64,000 bases of DNA, from positions 1 through 64,000 of the forward strand of contig FOUN01000013.1 of NCBI GenBank assembly GCA_900114885.1. The letters run 5' to 3'. This document shows positions 25,988-34,988 of this stretch, one piece after another. Position 1 is the stretch's first letter, and every line of letters begins with the position of its first letter. The DNA comes from Psychrobacillus psychrodurans (lineage in GTDB: Bacteria > Bacillota > Bacilli > Bacillales_A > Planococcaceae). The notes under the pieces were generated by a model. That model was not told where the DNA came from, made no database searches, and saw only the letters and a program-made list of their open reading frames with translations. The position numbers were made by a program, and so were the translations under genes.

Positions 25988-26915
25988 TTTGATACAAAAT
26001 GAATGGATGAAGTTATGGCATAAAAAAGGTACATGGGCCATTTTAGGTATTCTGCTATTAGTAATTATTGGTGTAGGTGTGTTGGATAAGGTGACTATGG
26101 AGGAAGTAGATACTTCCAATTGGAAACAGGAACAACAAGTTCAAATTGATGATGCTAATGCGCAGCTTAAAACTCCTGACTTAGATGAATGGTCTATTCA
26201 GATGTATGAGGAGCAGAAGGCGATGGCACAGTATCGCTTAGATAATAATGCAGCACCTCAAGTGAATCAAAGTATGGAAGGAAATATGGCATTTGGTGCT
26301 TCAATCATGGTGCTAATTACATTGTTAACTGTTATTCCGGGAGCATCCATTGTCTCGCAGGAATTTACAGATGGTACTATTAAGATGCTTTTAACACGAC
26401 CGGTTTCCCGTTTCAAAATATTAACCTCTAAACTAATAACGATTTTCCTATTCGGTCTCTCATTAATAGTATTAACGATTATTCTCACTACAGCAATTGG
26501 ATTTATCTTATTTGGAACTGCTACTGGAATTGATTTGACTATTGTTGATGGTGTTGTACAGCAAACAAACACGATATCGGATGTATTTTTAACGTATGTG
26601 TACTCCCTAGGGGATTTCACTATGTCTATACTTTTTGCATTCTTTATTGGAACGGTATTTAGTTCACCTTCCATTGCTATTGCTTTATCCATGCTATTTT
26701 TAATGATGGGACCAATGATTATACTACTCTTACAAAAGTATATACCTGTGGAATATATCTGGTTAACACATTCAGACTTAACACAGCATCTTACAAAAGA
26801 ATTTTTTGTTGAAGAAACTACTCTCTCCATGTCTCTAACAGTTCTTGTGATTTATGCCATAGTATTTTTGGCATTAAGCTTTATGACTTTTATAAAAAGA
26901 GATGTGAAAGCATAA
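25980..26915 (+). CDS. ABC-2 permease partner of the BcrA-type ATPase
   Basis: 311 aa, TTG start with AGGAGGC 7 nt upstream. One N-terminal helix (about 19-37), an extracytoplasmic domain rich in Gln/Glu (about 40-95), then five more helices. Contains ABC-2 motif SQEFTDGTIKMLLTRPVSRFKILTSK. Last gene of the operon. Only 60 nt separate it from the malic enzyme start, with no terminator seen. Confidence 0.9.
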   Translation: MFSLIQNEWMKLWHKKGTWAILGILLLVIIGVGVLDKVTMEEVDTSNWKQEQQVQIDDANAQLKTPDLDEWSIQMYEEQKAMAQYRLDNNAAPQVNQSMEGNMAFGASIMVLITLLTVIPGASIVSQEFTDGTIKMLLTRPVSRFKILTSKLITIFLFGLSLIVLTIILTTAIGFILFGTATGIDLTIVDGVVQQTNTISDVFLTYVYSLGDFTMSILFAFFIGTVFSSPSIAIALSMLFLMMGPMIILLLQKYIPVEYIWLTHSDLTQHLTKEFFVEETTLSMSLTVLVIYAIVFLALSFMTFIKRDVKA

Positions 26916-26975
26916 GTAGGCATTTTATGTTATAATTTGTTGGTTGAAATAGAGAATAGAGTTAGGAGATTTGAC

Positions 26976-28295
26976 ATGCAAAACCAACATATAATTCGTA
27001 ACATCATCGTAGAAACACCTTCAAAACCTGGTAATTTTGCTAAAGTTGCAACTGCAATTGGTATGGCAGAAGGCGACATTGGCGACATTACCACACTTAA
27101 AAGTGGAGCGTTAACAACTATTCGAGACATTACAATCACTTGTAAATCGAAAAATCAATTGGATCAAGTGATTTCCAATATTGAGGCGATTGATAATGGT
27201 GTGAAAATTCATGCCGTTACTGATGATGTATTAAAGGCGCATGAAGGCGGTAAAATTGCTATGAAGAGCAGACTAGATGTTCGCTCATTACGCGATCTTC
27301 AACGTATTTATACACCAGGTGTTGCATCTGTTTGTATGGATATTTTACATAATCCTGAAAAAGCTAACTATTTTACTTCCATTGGTACATCTGTAGCTAT
27401 CGTAACTGATGGAACGGCTATTTTAGGTCTTGGTAACATTGGACCTGTTGCAGGGATGCCTGTAATGGAAGGAAAAGCAGTGTTGTTAGATCAATTTGTA
27501 GGATTAAGTGGAATTCCAATTTTATTAAATACAAGTGATCCTGATGAAATTGTTGAGACAGTCAAGCATATTCATAAAGGATTCGGAGCGATATTACTAG
27601 AGGATATCGGATCTCCTCATTGCTTCGAAATTGAAGAAAGACTGAAAGCAGAATTACCAATTCCGGTTATGCATGATGACCAGCACGGTACAGCAGTTGT
27701 AGCATTAGCTGCTATATTATCCGCTTGTAAAGCTACAAATGTGGATATTAAAAAAGCAAAAATTGGTCAAATCGGATTGGGTGCAGCAGGTCTAGCTATT
27801 TGTCGTATGTTAATGGCATATGGCGTGGAAGAAGTTTATGGTTTAGATCGTCAAGAGGCTGCTCAAGAGCGTTTGCATAATTATGGCGGTCAAACTTTAG
27901 AATCATTGGAAGCAGTAATGGAAAAATGTGATATTATTGTTGCTACAACGGGAGTTTCTGGTCTTATTAAAGCTGAAATGGTTCGAAAAGGACAAATAAT
28001 ATTAGCATTGTCTAACCCAAACCCAGAGATTCTACCATCTGAGGCAATCGCAGCAGGTGCAGCTTTTGCAGCTGATGGACGTTCCGTAAACAATGTTATC
28101 GGGTTCCCAGGTATCTTCAAGGGTGCTTTAGATGCAGGAGCAAAAGAGATTACATATCCTATGTTAATCGCTGCGTCTTTAGCAATTGTTAATCACACTA
28201 AACCGGGCGAACTCATCCCTAATCCATTGGATCCAACATTGCATCACATAGTAGCTAGAGCAGTAGAAGAATCTGCCAATCAAGGAATTCAGTAG
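26976..28295 (+). CDS. NAD(P)-dependent malic enzyme with N-terminal ACT domain
   Basis: 439 aa from the ATG at 26976 (TAGGAG 7 nt upstream; the earlier in-frame start at 26937 lacks one). Residues 1-80 form an ACT-like domain (IIRNIIVETPSKPGNFAKVATAIG). Then the malic enzyme core: RIYTPGVASVC, IVTDGTAILGLGNIG, MEGKAVLLDQF, catalytic region FEIEERL and MHDDQHGTA, and Rossmann GLGAAGLAICRML. Decarboxylates malate to pyruvate. Length fits the B. subtilis MleA/YqkJ type. The ACT domain suggests allosteric control. Confidence 0.92.
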   Translation: MQNQHIIRNIIVETPSKPGNFAKVATAIGMAEGDIGDITTLKSGALTTIRDITITCKSKNQLDQVISNIEAIDNGVKIHAVTDDVLKAHEGGKIAMKSRLDVRSLRDLQRIYTPGVASVCMDILHNPEKANYFTSIGTSVAIVTDGTAILGLGNIGPVAGMPVMEGKAVLLDQFVGLSGIPILLNTSDPDEIVETVKHIHKGFGAILLEDIGSPHCFEIEERLKAELPIPVMHDDQHGTAVVALAAILSACKATNVDIKKAKIGQIGLGAAGLAICRMLMAYGVEEVYGLDRQEAAQERLHNYGGQTLESLEAVMEKCDIIVATTGVSGLIKAEMVRKGQIILALSNPNPEILPSEAIAAGAAFAADGRSVNNVIGFPGIFKGALDAGAKEITYPMLIAASLAIVNHTKPGELIPNPLDPTLHHIVARAVEESANQGIQ

Positions 28296-28329
28296 TTAAG
28301 AAAAGAACAAGCGCCCTTTAAGGTCAAAA

Positions 28330-28440
28330 CCTGTTTTTATCTTTTTCGAAGGGCTTAAACAGGCTTGGTGCTTACTATTACCGGGTTATTTTTTGAGAGA
28401 TGCTGGTCGTGACTGAGGTCACGACTAGCATCTCTTTTTT
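28330..28440 (+). terminator. Malic enzyme terminator within a partial structured repeat (family A, copy 4)
   Basis: AAAACCTGTTT, AGGGCTTAAACAGGC and ATTACCGGG match the 5' blocks of repeat family A; then comes an almost perfect 18-bp stem (AGAGATGCTGGTCGTGAC / GTCACGACTAGCATCTCT, one wobble) with loop TGAG and T6. So the family's hairpin acts here as an intrinsic terminator. Confidence 0.8.
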
Positions 28441-28500
28441 CCTAATTTACTTGATTTACAGCAGTATTATATACTTTCGTAAATAAAAAGAAGATTTCGG

Positions 28501-29043
28501 TCAAGATGCCGAAATCTTCTTTTTGAATTTGTCTTCATAATTAGTAGCTTCTATTAATGCTTTTTCTTCCGTAGGAATTCGAACGGAAAGCATTGCAAGA
28601 TTTAAAAGGGTAAAGGCAATACCTGTAAAATATGCTTGAAACATAAATGGTAATAATAATATCTCTAAACAAACAACTACATAGTTTGGATGCCTCATTA
28701 AGGTATAAGGGCCGCTTTTAACGACATTTGCATCAGGTAAAATGATGATTTTAGTATTCCAAAATGAACCTAATGACGCTAAACACCAAACACGCAATAA
28801 TTGAACAAATATAAAGAGTAAGAGAAAGAGAGGGAATAAAGGTGAAATCGCGCGATCAAAAATAAATACTTCTACAATAAGACTTATAAAAAAACAAACA
28901 TGCATCGTTACCATATAGGGATAGTGAGATGCACCAACTTCATAAGCGCCTTGCGCAAGCATCCTTTTTTCATTGTGTTTAGCGATAGCTACCTCGATAA
29001 GTCTCTGAATAATCACTAGTGAGATAAGAACGAAGAACAACAA
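28501..29043 (-). CDS. bpsB: Alkylpyrone O-methyltransferase (isoprenylcysteine methyltransferase family)
   Basis: 180 aa, ICMT-like membrane methyltransferase with four or five helices and the conserved C-terminal motif GPYTLMRHPNYVVVCLEI (about 112-129). TTG start after TTGGAGGGA. It follows the type III PKS gene by one nt. In B. subtilis the pair BpsA-BpsB (BcsA-YpbQ) makes triketide alkylpyrones and their methyl ethers; the pairing here supports the same job. Confidence 0.88.
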   Translation of the reverse strand: MLFFVLISLVIIQRLIEVAIAKHNEKRMLAQGAYEVGASHYPYMVTMHVCFFISLIVEVFIFDRAISPLFPLFLLLFIFVQLLRVWCLASLGSFWNTKIIILPDANVVKSGPYTLMRHPNYVVVCLEILLLPFMFQAYFTGIAFTLLNLAMLSVRIPTEEKALIEATNYEDKFKKKISAS

Positions 29044-29044
29044 A

Positions 29045-30127
29045 CTAATCCCTCCAATTTAGTAATACAGCTTCTCCACAAAATCCAGGACCTAATGCTA
29101 CTAGTAAACCTAATTCTTCGTTTTTACGTTGTACCTTCATAAACTCCTCCAATACAAAAAGTACAGTAGGGGAGGACATATTCCCATGATTTTTTAGTAC
29201 ATCTCGTGAGATATGTGTATGTTCTTCCGTTAATTCCAAAGTTTCTTCATAGGCTTTTAATACTTTTTTTCCTCCTGGATGAGCAACAAAGTTTGCTAAT
29301 TGATTTTTGTCCACATGCTGTTCACCTAAGAATTCATCTACAAACGGTCCTAACCAAGTAGAAATAATAGAAGGAATACTCTTGGAAAATACAACATGCA
29401 ATCCATTGTTTTTGATATCCCACCCCATCACATCTTCTGAATCTGGCATCCACTTAGAAGCTGTTGAGATTATGTGGGGAACAGATTTTGTAGTAGCTAG
29501 GTTTACATCATCTCCACAAACTAATACACATGCAGCCCCATCAGCAAATAACGATGCGCCGATTAAATTACTCTTCGAAAAGTCATTTGGTTGAAAGGTC
29601 AAACTACAGAGTTCTACACAAACTACTAATACTTTTGAGGCTGGATGTGCCTTGCAATAATCGTAGGCTCTACTAATCCCAGATGCACCTCCGGCACAGC
29701 CTAACCCCCATAATGGAATACGTTTTGTCCGATCAGAAAAAGGCAAATGATTCATCACTCTCGCATCTATACTTGGAGTGGAAATTCCGGTACTACTAAC
29801 AAATATTATTGCATCAATCTCACTAGGAAGCAGGGGAGATTCTAAAAAAAACTGGCTATTCAAACATTGTTGAATTACTTCGACACTATATTGTGTAGCC
29901 AACTCAATATATAAATTATTACGTTCTTCAAAGCTATGTTCACTTTGGTGCCATTCTAAAGGGACACAAAAATTACGAGTTTGTATATCCCCATTTTCAA
30001 ACACTTTTAATAATCTATTTAATTGAGGGATTTTATCTTGAAATAGCTCTTTTGTTAGTTTTTCAATGTTTGATTGTTCTAAAGAATATGGAGGGGTATA
30101 TGTACTTATGGAAGCGATTTTCGGCAT
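29045..30127 (-). CDS. bpsA: Type III polyketide synthase (chalcone/stilbene synthase family)
   Basis: 360 aa. Condenses long-chain acyl-CoA with malonyl-CoA into alkylpyrones. Active-site Cys in WGLGCAGGASG (about 137-147); His in NFVAHPGGKKVL and Asn in LKNHGNMSSPTVLF complete the CHN triad. AAAAAGGAGT upstream. Orphan two-gene unit with bpsB. Products may modify membrane properties; that is inference from B. subtilis. Confidence 0.93.
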   Translation of the reverse strand: MPKIASISTYTPPYSLEQSNIEKLTKELFQDKIPQLNRLLKVFENGDIQTRNFCVPLEWHQSEHSFEERNNLYIELATQYSVEVIQQCLNSQFFLESPLLPSEIDAIIFVSSTGISTPSIDARVMNHLPFSDRTKRIPLWGLGCAGGASGISRAYDYCKAHPASKVLVVCVELCSLTFQPNDFSKSNLIGASLFADGAACVLVCGDDVNLATTKSVPHIISTASKWMPDSEDVMGWDIKNNGLHVVFSKSIPSIISTWLGPFVDEFLGEQHVDKNQLANFVAHPGGKKVLKAYEETLELTEEHTHISRDVLKNHGNMSSPTVLFVLEEFMKVQRKNEELGLLVALGPGFCGEAVLLNWRD

Positions 30128-30626
30128 AGTGTCACTCCTTTTTAAAAAGAAAGTATATAAAAATGTCCTGTGAAGAATGGATTAACGGGCTAAAGAACGG
30201 ATAATCCTATGATTTCCGTTACATGTGGAGCTTTCCACGGGCGAGGTCGAGCCTTCTCATATGCTACCTGAAGGGGCTCGACTTTTCTCGCTTATCCCGC
30301 TGGAGTCGCTACATTCCACTGCAAATAACTAGTGTGTTGTCTTCTATTTTAAGATTTGGTAAAGCTTATCTCATAGATGATAGGATTGGTCCAATTTTAT
30401 TTTGCGAACACATTATTTGTGCTTGCTGTTGAATTAGAAATGCTGTTATTCAAGTGATGGATGTAGGCAGTAAAAACTCTTTGTACTAGAGTTCAGTTCA
30501 ACATTACCTTAATGATGAAATAGTAAGTACTAATGACTTTAATTATCCGTTACTTAAAGTCGATATGAGTGTTTTTTTCCAGTTTTTCTTATATTTATAT
30601 TTCCCTTATTCATACTAAATATACAG
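30128..30626. other. 499-nt gap between bpsA and ytqB
   Basis: Holds repeat E copy 3 (30211-30324) and the bpsA promoter side. From 30325 to 30626 I see only AT-rich sequence. A stem GACTTTAA/TTAAAGTC (about 30536-30563) lies beyond the ytqB stop on the minus strand but has no T-run, so I do not call it a terminator. Confidence 0.6.
30211..30324 (+). repeat. Intergenic repeat E, copy 3
   Basis: GATTTCCGTTACATGTGGAG, CTTTCCACGGGCGAG, then an internal GTCGAGCC...GGCTCGAC hairpin and CTTATCCCGCTGGAGTCG. Same order and strand as copy 1, but the middle block is replaced by the hairpin. Confidence 0.75.
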
Positions 30627-31199
30627 TTATTTTTGCTCTTTCATCTTTTCGATAGCGATGATAAAGGGCGGGTCATTTTGTTGGTTAAGAAACTGATAGC
30701 TTAATACGTGGACAAAGGATTGTGATAAATTCTGCACATAATGGAGAATTGAATCCTTTTCTTCTTTACCACCTTGATGTCCATGGTAAACTACTAAAAC
30801 TATTATTCCACCAACTTTAAGTAATTGAAGTAATGATTCAATTGCCCGCTGAGTGGAATCTCCTCTAGTAATAATTTCATGATCACTTCCAGGCAAGTAA
30901 CCCAAATTAAATATCGCAGCTGAAACTTCCTGCTGGATATAAAAGTGTAAATTCTCATGCCCATCTAGAATTATAGTTGCTTTGTCCAACTTGTTTGCCT
31001 CTTCTAATCTTTTGGTAGTTGCTACGATAGCTTCCTCTTGAACGTCAAATGCATACACATGGCCGTGCTCTCCAACAAGCTCTGTTAAAAACAACGTGTC
31101 ATGTCCATTTCCTGCTGTTGCATCTACAACTATATCTCCTGGTTCAACTGTGGACATTATCAATTGTTTTGCGAAAGGTAAGATTCGTTTTAGTTTCAT
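30627..31199 (-). CDS. ytqB: Class I SAM-dependent methyltransferase (YtqB)
   Basis: 190 aa. rRNA-methylase-like MraW/YtqB family. SAM site VDATAGNGHDTLFL (about 24-37), acidic loop YAFDVQEEAI, and NLGYLPGSDHE for the NPPY-like motif. Start overlaps the ytqA stop (ATGA). Ends with basic EKMKEQK. The modified substrate is not known to me; tRNA or rRNA are candidates. Confidence 0.9.
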   Translation of the reverse strand: MKLKRILPFAKQLIMSTVEPGDIVVDATAGNGHDTLFLTELVGEHGHVYAFDVQEEAIVATTKRLEEANKLDKATIILDGHENLHFYIQQEVSAAIFNLGYLPGSDHEIITRGDSTQRAIESLLQLLKVGGIIVLVVYHGHQGGKEEKDSILHYVQNLSQSFVHVLSYQFLNQQNDPPFIIAIEKMKEQK

Positions 31200-32155
31200 C
31201 TTGAAACACCACTGTTTTCATAATATTTTCCTTGGTAACTCTCTCTTGAAGCAAGCTCTGCATCTATTCCATTTAATACATCCCATTTGTTGACACTCCA
31301 CATTGGTCCTATCATTAACTCTATTGGACCATCTCCCGTTATTCGCTGCACGACCATCTCAGGGGGTAAAACTTCTAGTTGATCTGCTACAAGCTGGATA
31401 TAAGAATCACGGTCCATGAACTCAAGCATTCCTTTTTGATACTGTTTAACCATAGGTGTTCCTTTTAATAAATGAAGTAAATGTATTTTTATCCCCTGGA
31501 CATCAAGCTTGGCCACTTCTCTTGCGGTTTCCATCATCATTTCCCGGTTTTCTAAAGGTAGACCATTTATAATATGCGTACATATAGGGATTCCATGCTT
31601 TCTTAATTTGGTTACCCCTTCTATATAGGAAGGAAAATCGTGAGCACGGTTCACCAAATTGGCAGTTCGCTCGTGAATAGTTTGAAGTCCAAGCTCTATC
31701 CATAAAAATGTTCGTTTGTTAAGCTCCGCCAAATATTCAACCACATCATCAGGTAAACAATCGGGTCTTGTCGCAATAGAAAGTCCTATAACTCCTTCTA
31801 AAGCCAGTGCTGCTTCAAATTTCTCTTTCAAAACAGGAAGGGGGGCATGCGTATTCGTATAAGCTTGGAAATATGCTATGTATTTTCCGTTTTTCCATTT
31901 TTCATGCATATTTGTTTTGATTTTTTCGAACTGGACTGGAATGGGGTCTACTTTATCGCCAGCAAAGTCTCCGCTTCCGGCTACACTACAAAAAGTACAA
32001 CCGCCAAATGCTACTGTCCCATCTCTGTTAGGACAATCAAAACCAGCATCTAAAGCTACTTTAAAAATTTTCATACCGAATATATCTCGTAAATAACGAT
32101 TCCATGTAAAATATCGTTTCCCATCAGAAGGGAATGGAAATTTATTATCGTTCAT
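31196..32155 (-). CDS. ytqA: TIGR01212-family radical SAM protein (YtqA)
   Basis: 319 aa from ATG at 32155 (AAGGAG 8 nt upstream; the GTG three codons earlier is too close). [4Fe-4S] cluster Cys in FDCPNRDGTVAFGGCTFCSV: C-x(9)-C-x2-C spacing typical of this family rather than CxxxCxxC. Then radical SAM core motifs ATRPDCLP, WIELGLQTIHERT, CTHIINGLP. Coupled to ytqB. Function not established, but the pairing with a methyltransferase suggests RNA modification. Confidence 0.92.
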   Translation of the reverse strand: MNDNKFPFPSDGKRYFTWNRYLRDIFGMKIFKVALDAGFDCPNRDGTVAFGGCTFCSVAGSGDFAGDKVDPIPVQFEKIKTNMHEKWKNGKYIAYFQAYTNTHAPLPVLKEKFEAALALEGVIGLSIATRPDCLPDDVVEYLAELNKRTFLWIELGLQTIHERTANLVNRAHDFPSYIEGVTKLRKHGIPICTHIINGLPLENREMMMETAREVAKLDVQGIKIHLLHLLKGTPMVKQYQKGMLEFMDRDSYIQLVADQLEVLPPEMVVQRITGDGPIELMIGPMWSVNKWDVLNGIDAELASRESYQGKYYENSGVSR

Positions 32156-32276
32156 ATAATTCACTCCTTAACAGGATTATTTTAACACGACTTTGTAAAG
32201 TTTTGTCTAATCTTCTTGAAGTGCCATTTGAAAAGGAATACAATATTCTGAGTGCAATAGAAATGAGGTGTTTAAA

Positions 32277-33461
32277 TTGCCAAAAGCAGTGTGGTTTTTA
32301 ATAATCGGAATGTTTATCAATACAATGGGAAATTCTTTTTTATGGCCGTTACATACAATATATATGCATGAACATCTAGGTCAAACGCTCACAATGGCGG
32401 GATTCGTGCTTATGATTAATGCGGGAACAGGAGTTATTGGTAATTTACTTGGAGGTTATTTGTTTGACAGAATTGGTGGATATAAATCCATTATGTTCGG
32501 AATTATATTATCAATGGCATCACTATTGATGTTAACTTTTTGGCATGGATGGCCAGAATACATATGGTTCGTAGCTATCCTAGGTTTTAGTGGTGGAATA
32601 ATATTCCCAAGCATGTATGCTTTAGTAGGAAGCGTCTGGCCAGAAGGCGGAAGAAAAGCTTTTAATGCAATTTATCTGGCTCAAAACCTAGGGGTGGCTA
32701 TTGGTCCTGCCGTTGCAGGCTTAGTTGCTGATCATAATATCAATAATATCTTTCTAGCAAATCTATTAACCTATGTACTATTTCTAATTGTTGCAGGAGT
32801 TTATTACCGTAAAATGTCAGTGGCTCCAAATGTAAATGCTTCTGTATTGAAAAATACTAAAAAAATTAAACAAAAAGCACCATTTTATGCAATGATGATT
32901 GTATCAATTGGTTACATGCTTACGTGGATAGCTTATGTACAATGGACTTCCACCATTTCTACACATGTGTTGGATTTAGGTATTACTTTAAAAGAATATA
33001 GCTTGCTGTGGACGATAAATGGTGCTCTGATACTAGTAACTCAGCCACTTATTAAGCCAATTATTAACAGGCTAGAGCATCGAATAAAAACACAGATGAT
33101 CATTGGTATAGTAATATTCATGGCTTCCTTTGTTGTTGTCTCTTACGCTGAAGATTACACAATGTTTATCGTTGCAATGGTTGTCCTAACACTTGGAGAG
33201 GTATTCATCTGGCCAGCTGTACCGACGTTAGCTGGGCAGTTAGCACCGAAAGGAAGAGAAGGATTTTATCAGGGTATTGTGAACAGTATGGCTACGATAG
33301 GAAGAATGATTGGTCCATTTGCTGGAGGTATTTTAGTTGATGTTTATGGAATCCAGGCCATGTTCTTTGTATTTACTTTACTTATAGCATTAGCGATAGT
33401 TCCTACCCTTCTATATGATCGACCGCTTAAGAAAGTAGAGCTTGAGAAGGATGTGATTTGA
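32277..33461 (+). CDS. MFS transporter (YttB-like)
   Basis: 394 aa from TTG at 32277 (TGAGGTG about 7 nt upstream). Twelve transmembrane helices in two halves. Loop 2-3 motif GGYLFDRIGGYKS fits the MFS signature GxxxDRxGxR/K. B. subtilis YttB is the likely homologue and sits near ytqAB. Its 3' end overlaps the PAS/AAA+ regulator (TTGA), so they are co-expressed. Substrate unknown, multidrug-type export likely. Confidence 0.88.
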   Translation: MPKAVWFLIIGMFINTMGNSFLWPLHTIYMHEHLGQTLTMAGFVLMINAGTGVIGNLLGGYLFDRIGGYKSIMFGIILSMASLLMLTFWHGWPEYIWFVAILGFSGGIIFPSMYALVGSVWPEGGRKAFNAIYLAQNLGVAIGPAVAGLVADHNINNIFLANLLTYVLFLIVAGVYYRKMSVAPNVNASVLKNTKKIKQKAPFYAMMIVSIGYMLTWIAYVQWTSTISTHVLDLGITLKEYSLLWTINGALILVTQPLIKPIINRLEHRIKTQMIIGIVIFMASFVVVSYAEDYTMFIVAMVVLTLGEVFIWPAVPTLAGQLAPKGREGFYQGIVNSMATIGRMIGPFAGGILVDVYGIQAMFFVFTLLIALAIVPTLLYDRPLKKVELEKDVI

Positions 33462-34807
33462 TTTTGGACAATTTTCAAAAAAACTTACCAACTTCTGTTC
33501 TTGCTGAAATTTTAGAAAATGCTTTTCAATGGTTTGTTGTGGTAGATGCAGATTCGAAAATTCTATATATTAATGAAGATTATTGTCGTTTTCTTGAAGT
33601 GAAGAGAGAGGAAGCTATAGGTAAACCTGTAGCTGACATTATTGAAAACACGAAAATGCATGAGGTGATTAAATCTGGGATTCCTGATAATGCCTCCCCG
33701 CATTATATAAAAGGAACATATATGCTTGCCAATCGTGTACCTCTTTTTGTTGATGGTAAGATTGTAGGAGCTTTCGGTAGTGTCATCTTTCGAGATATGT
33801 CCGATTGGAAAAAGCTAAGTTCCCATGTTCAGACTACAATGGAAAGAATTCAGTTGAATCTAGAGGATAATAGTTATAGTGAGTATAGGTTAGGAGACAT
33901 AAAAGGAAGTTCTCCAGCCATACGGAAGACAAAGGAAACAATTGAAATAATAGCTCCTAGTGATCTTCCGGTATTAATCGAGGGGGAAAGTGGAACAGGG
34001 AAGGATATGTTTGCACACAGTATTCATCAGCTATCCGAACGTTCAGACTTTCCATTTGTAAAAGTAAATTGTGCGGCAATTCCTGCAGATTTATTGGAGA
34101 AAGAGTTGTTTGGTGTATATAATCCGCTTACTGGTTTAGTGCAAAATGGACGAGTTAAACAAGCCGATAATGGAACTCTATATATAGATGAAATTAGTAC
34201 ACTCCCTCTTACACTCCAAGCAAAACTGTTAAGGGCTATGCAGGATGAAGAAATTTTGCCACTGAATTCGGAGAACAGTGAAAAAGTAAATGTTCGTATA
34301 GTTGCTTCATCCAATATATCCCTCTCTCAATTAATAGAGGAAAAGAAATTCCGTGAAGATTTGTTTTATCGTTTACAAGCAATTACCTTAAGAATTCCCC
34401 CTCTAAGAGAAAGAATGGAAGACTTCGTAGATTTACTCAACTATTTTCTGCAAAAGTTTATGCTCAAGGCTGGGCGAAGACATGTCACGTTAGCAACAAA
34501 AACGAGAGAGATACTCCAATCCTATCACTGGCCAGGGAATGTAAGAGAATTACAAAACATACTGCAGGCTGCAGTTTATTTGGCTGAAAACGATATTATT
34601 TTACCATCAGCACTTCCTGCTCAGGTGAAGCTTAGGAATGTACCATCTTTCCAAACTACTGGAACACTCGAAGACATTTTAGCAGCAGTAGAAAAAAAAG
34701 TTCTTCAATCATACCTAGAAGAAGAATCCGATAAAATACAAATTGCAAAACAACTTGGTCTAAGCAGATCCACATTATATGAAAAAATCAAAAAACACAA
34801 CTTATGA
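33458..34807 (+). CDS. PAS-AAA+-Fis transcription activator with degenerate GAFTGA loop
   Basis: 449 aa, TTG start after AAGGATG. PAS sensor (about 15-110: FQWFVVVDADSKILYINEDYCRF). AAA+ domain (about 145-380): Walker A GESGTGKDMF, Walker B GTLYIDEIS, R-finger region FREDLFYRL. C-terminal Fis-type helix-turn-helix KIQIAKQLGLSRSTLYEKIKKH. The loop 1 motif, GAFTGA in sigma-54 activators, reads NPLTGL in ELFGVYNPLTGLV. It immediately precedes the 3-hydroxybutyrate operon, which it probably controls. It may not act through sigma-54. Confidence 0.9.
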   Translation: MILDNFQKNLPTSVLAEILENAFQWFVVVDADSKILYINEDYCRFLEVKREEAIGKPVADIIENTKMHEVIKSGIPDNASPHYIKGTYMLANRVPLFVDGKIVGAFGSVIFRDMSDWKKLSSHVQTTMERIQLNLEDNSYSEYRLGDIKGSSPAIRKTKETIEIIAPSDLPVLIEGESGTGKDMFAHSIHQLSERSDFPFVKVNCAAIPADLLEKELFGVYNPLTGLVQNGRVKQADNGTLYIDEISTLPLTLQAKLLRAMQDEEILPLNSENSEKVNVRIVASSNISLSQLIEEKKFREDLFYRLQAITLRIPPLRERMEDFVDLLNYFLQKFMLKAGRRHVTLATKTREILQSYHWPGNVRELQNILQAAVYLAENDIILPSALPAQVKLRNVPSFQTTGTLEDILAAVEKKVLQSYLEEESDKIQIAKQLGLSRSTLYEKIKKHNL

Positions 34808-34810
34808 ACT

Positions 34811-34852
34811 AAATCCGATTTTTTGGACATCAATCCAAAAAATCGGATTTTC
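34811..34852 (+). terminator. Terminator between the PAS activator gene and the 3HB operon
   Basis: Long perfect stem AATCCGATTTTTTGGA / TCCAAAAAATCGGATT with loop CATCAA and a T-rich tail. The outer arms share AATCCGA with the palindrome 50 nt downstream. Confidence 0.85.
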
Positions 34853-34902
34853 TATTTTTTGAATTAAACCGTTGTTTATTAGTTTTAATATTATAATAAT
34901 CC

Positions 34903-34930
34903 GAAATGTCGGATTATTATCTTTTGAAAT
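34903..34930 (+). promoter_or_regulatory. Perfect 12-bp-arm palindrome upstream of the 3HB operon
   Basis: ATAATAATCCGA / TCGGATTATTAT around a 4-nt centre, about 170 nt before the permease start. No T-run follows. A distance like this suits an upstream activator site for the Fis-type helix-turn-helix of the adjacent PAS/AAA+ protein. Inference from position and symmetry. Confidence 0.6.
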
Positions 34931-34988
34931 GCAAAGGGTACCGTCACAAACTCTATTGATTGAAAATTTCGATTATGATTTAATTACC

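Noticed and set aside
26267-26830. 187-aa minus-strand ORF
   Set aside because: Antisense shadow of the ABC permease gene, whose frame has clear membrane-protein structure and coupling to its ATPase.
30223-30432. 69-aa plus-strand ORF
   Set aside because: Begins inside repeat E copy 3, has no ribosome site and no protein-like features.
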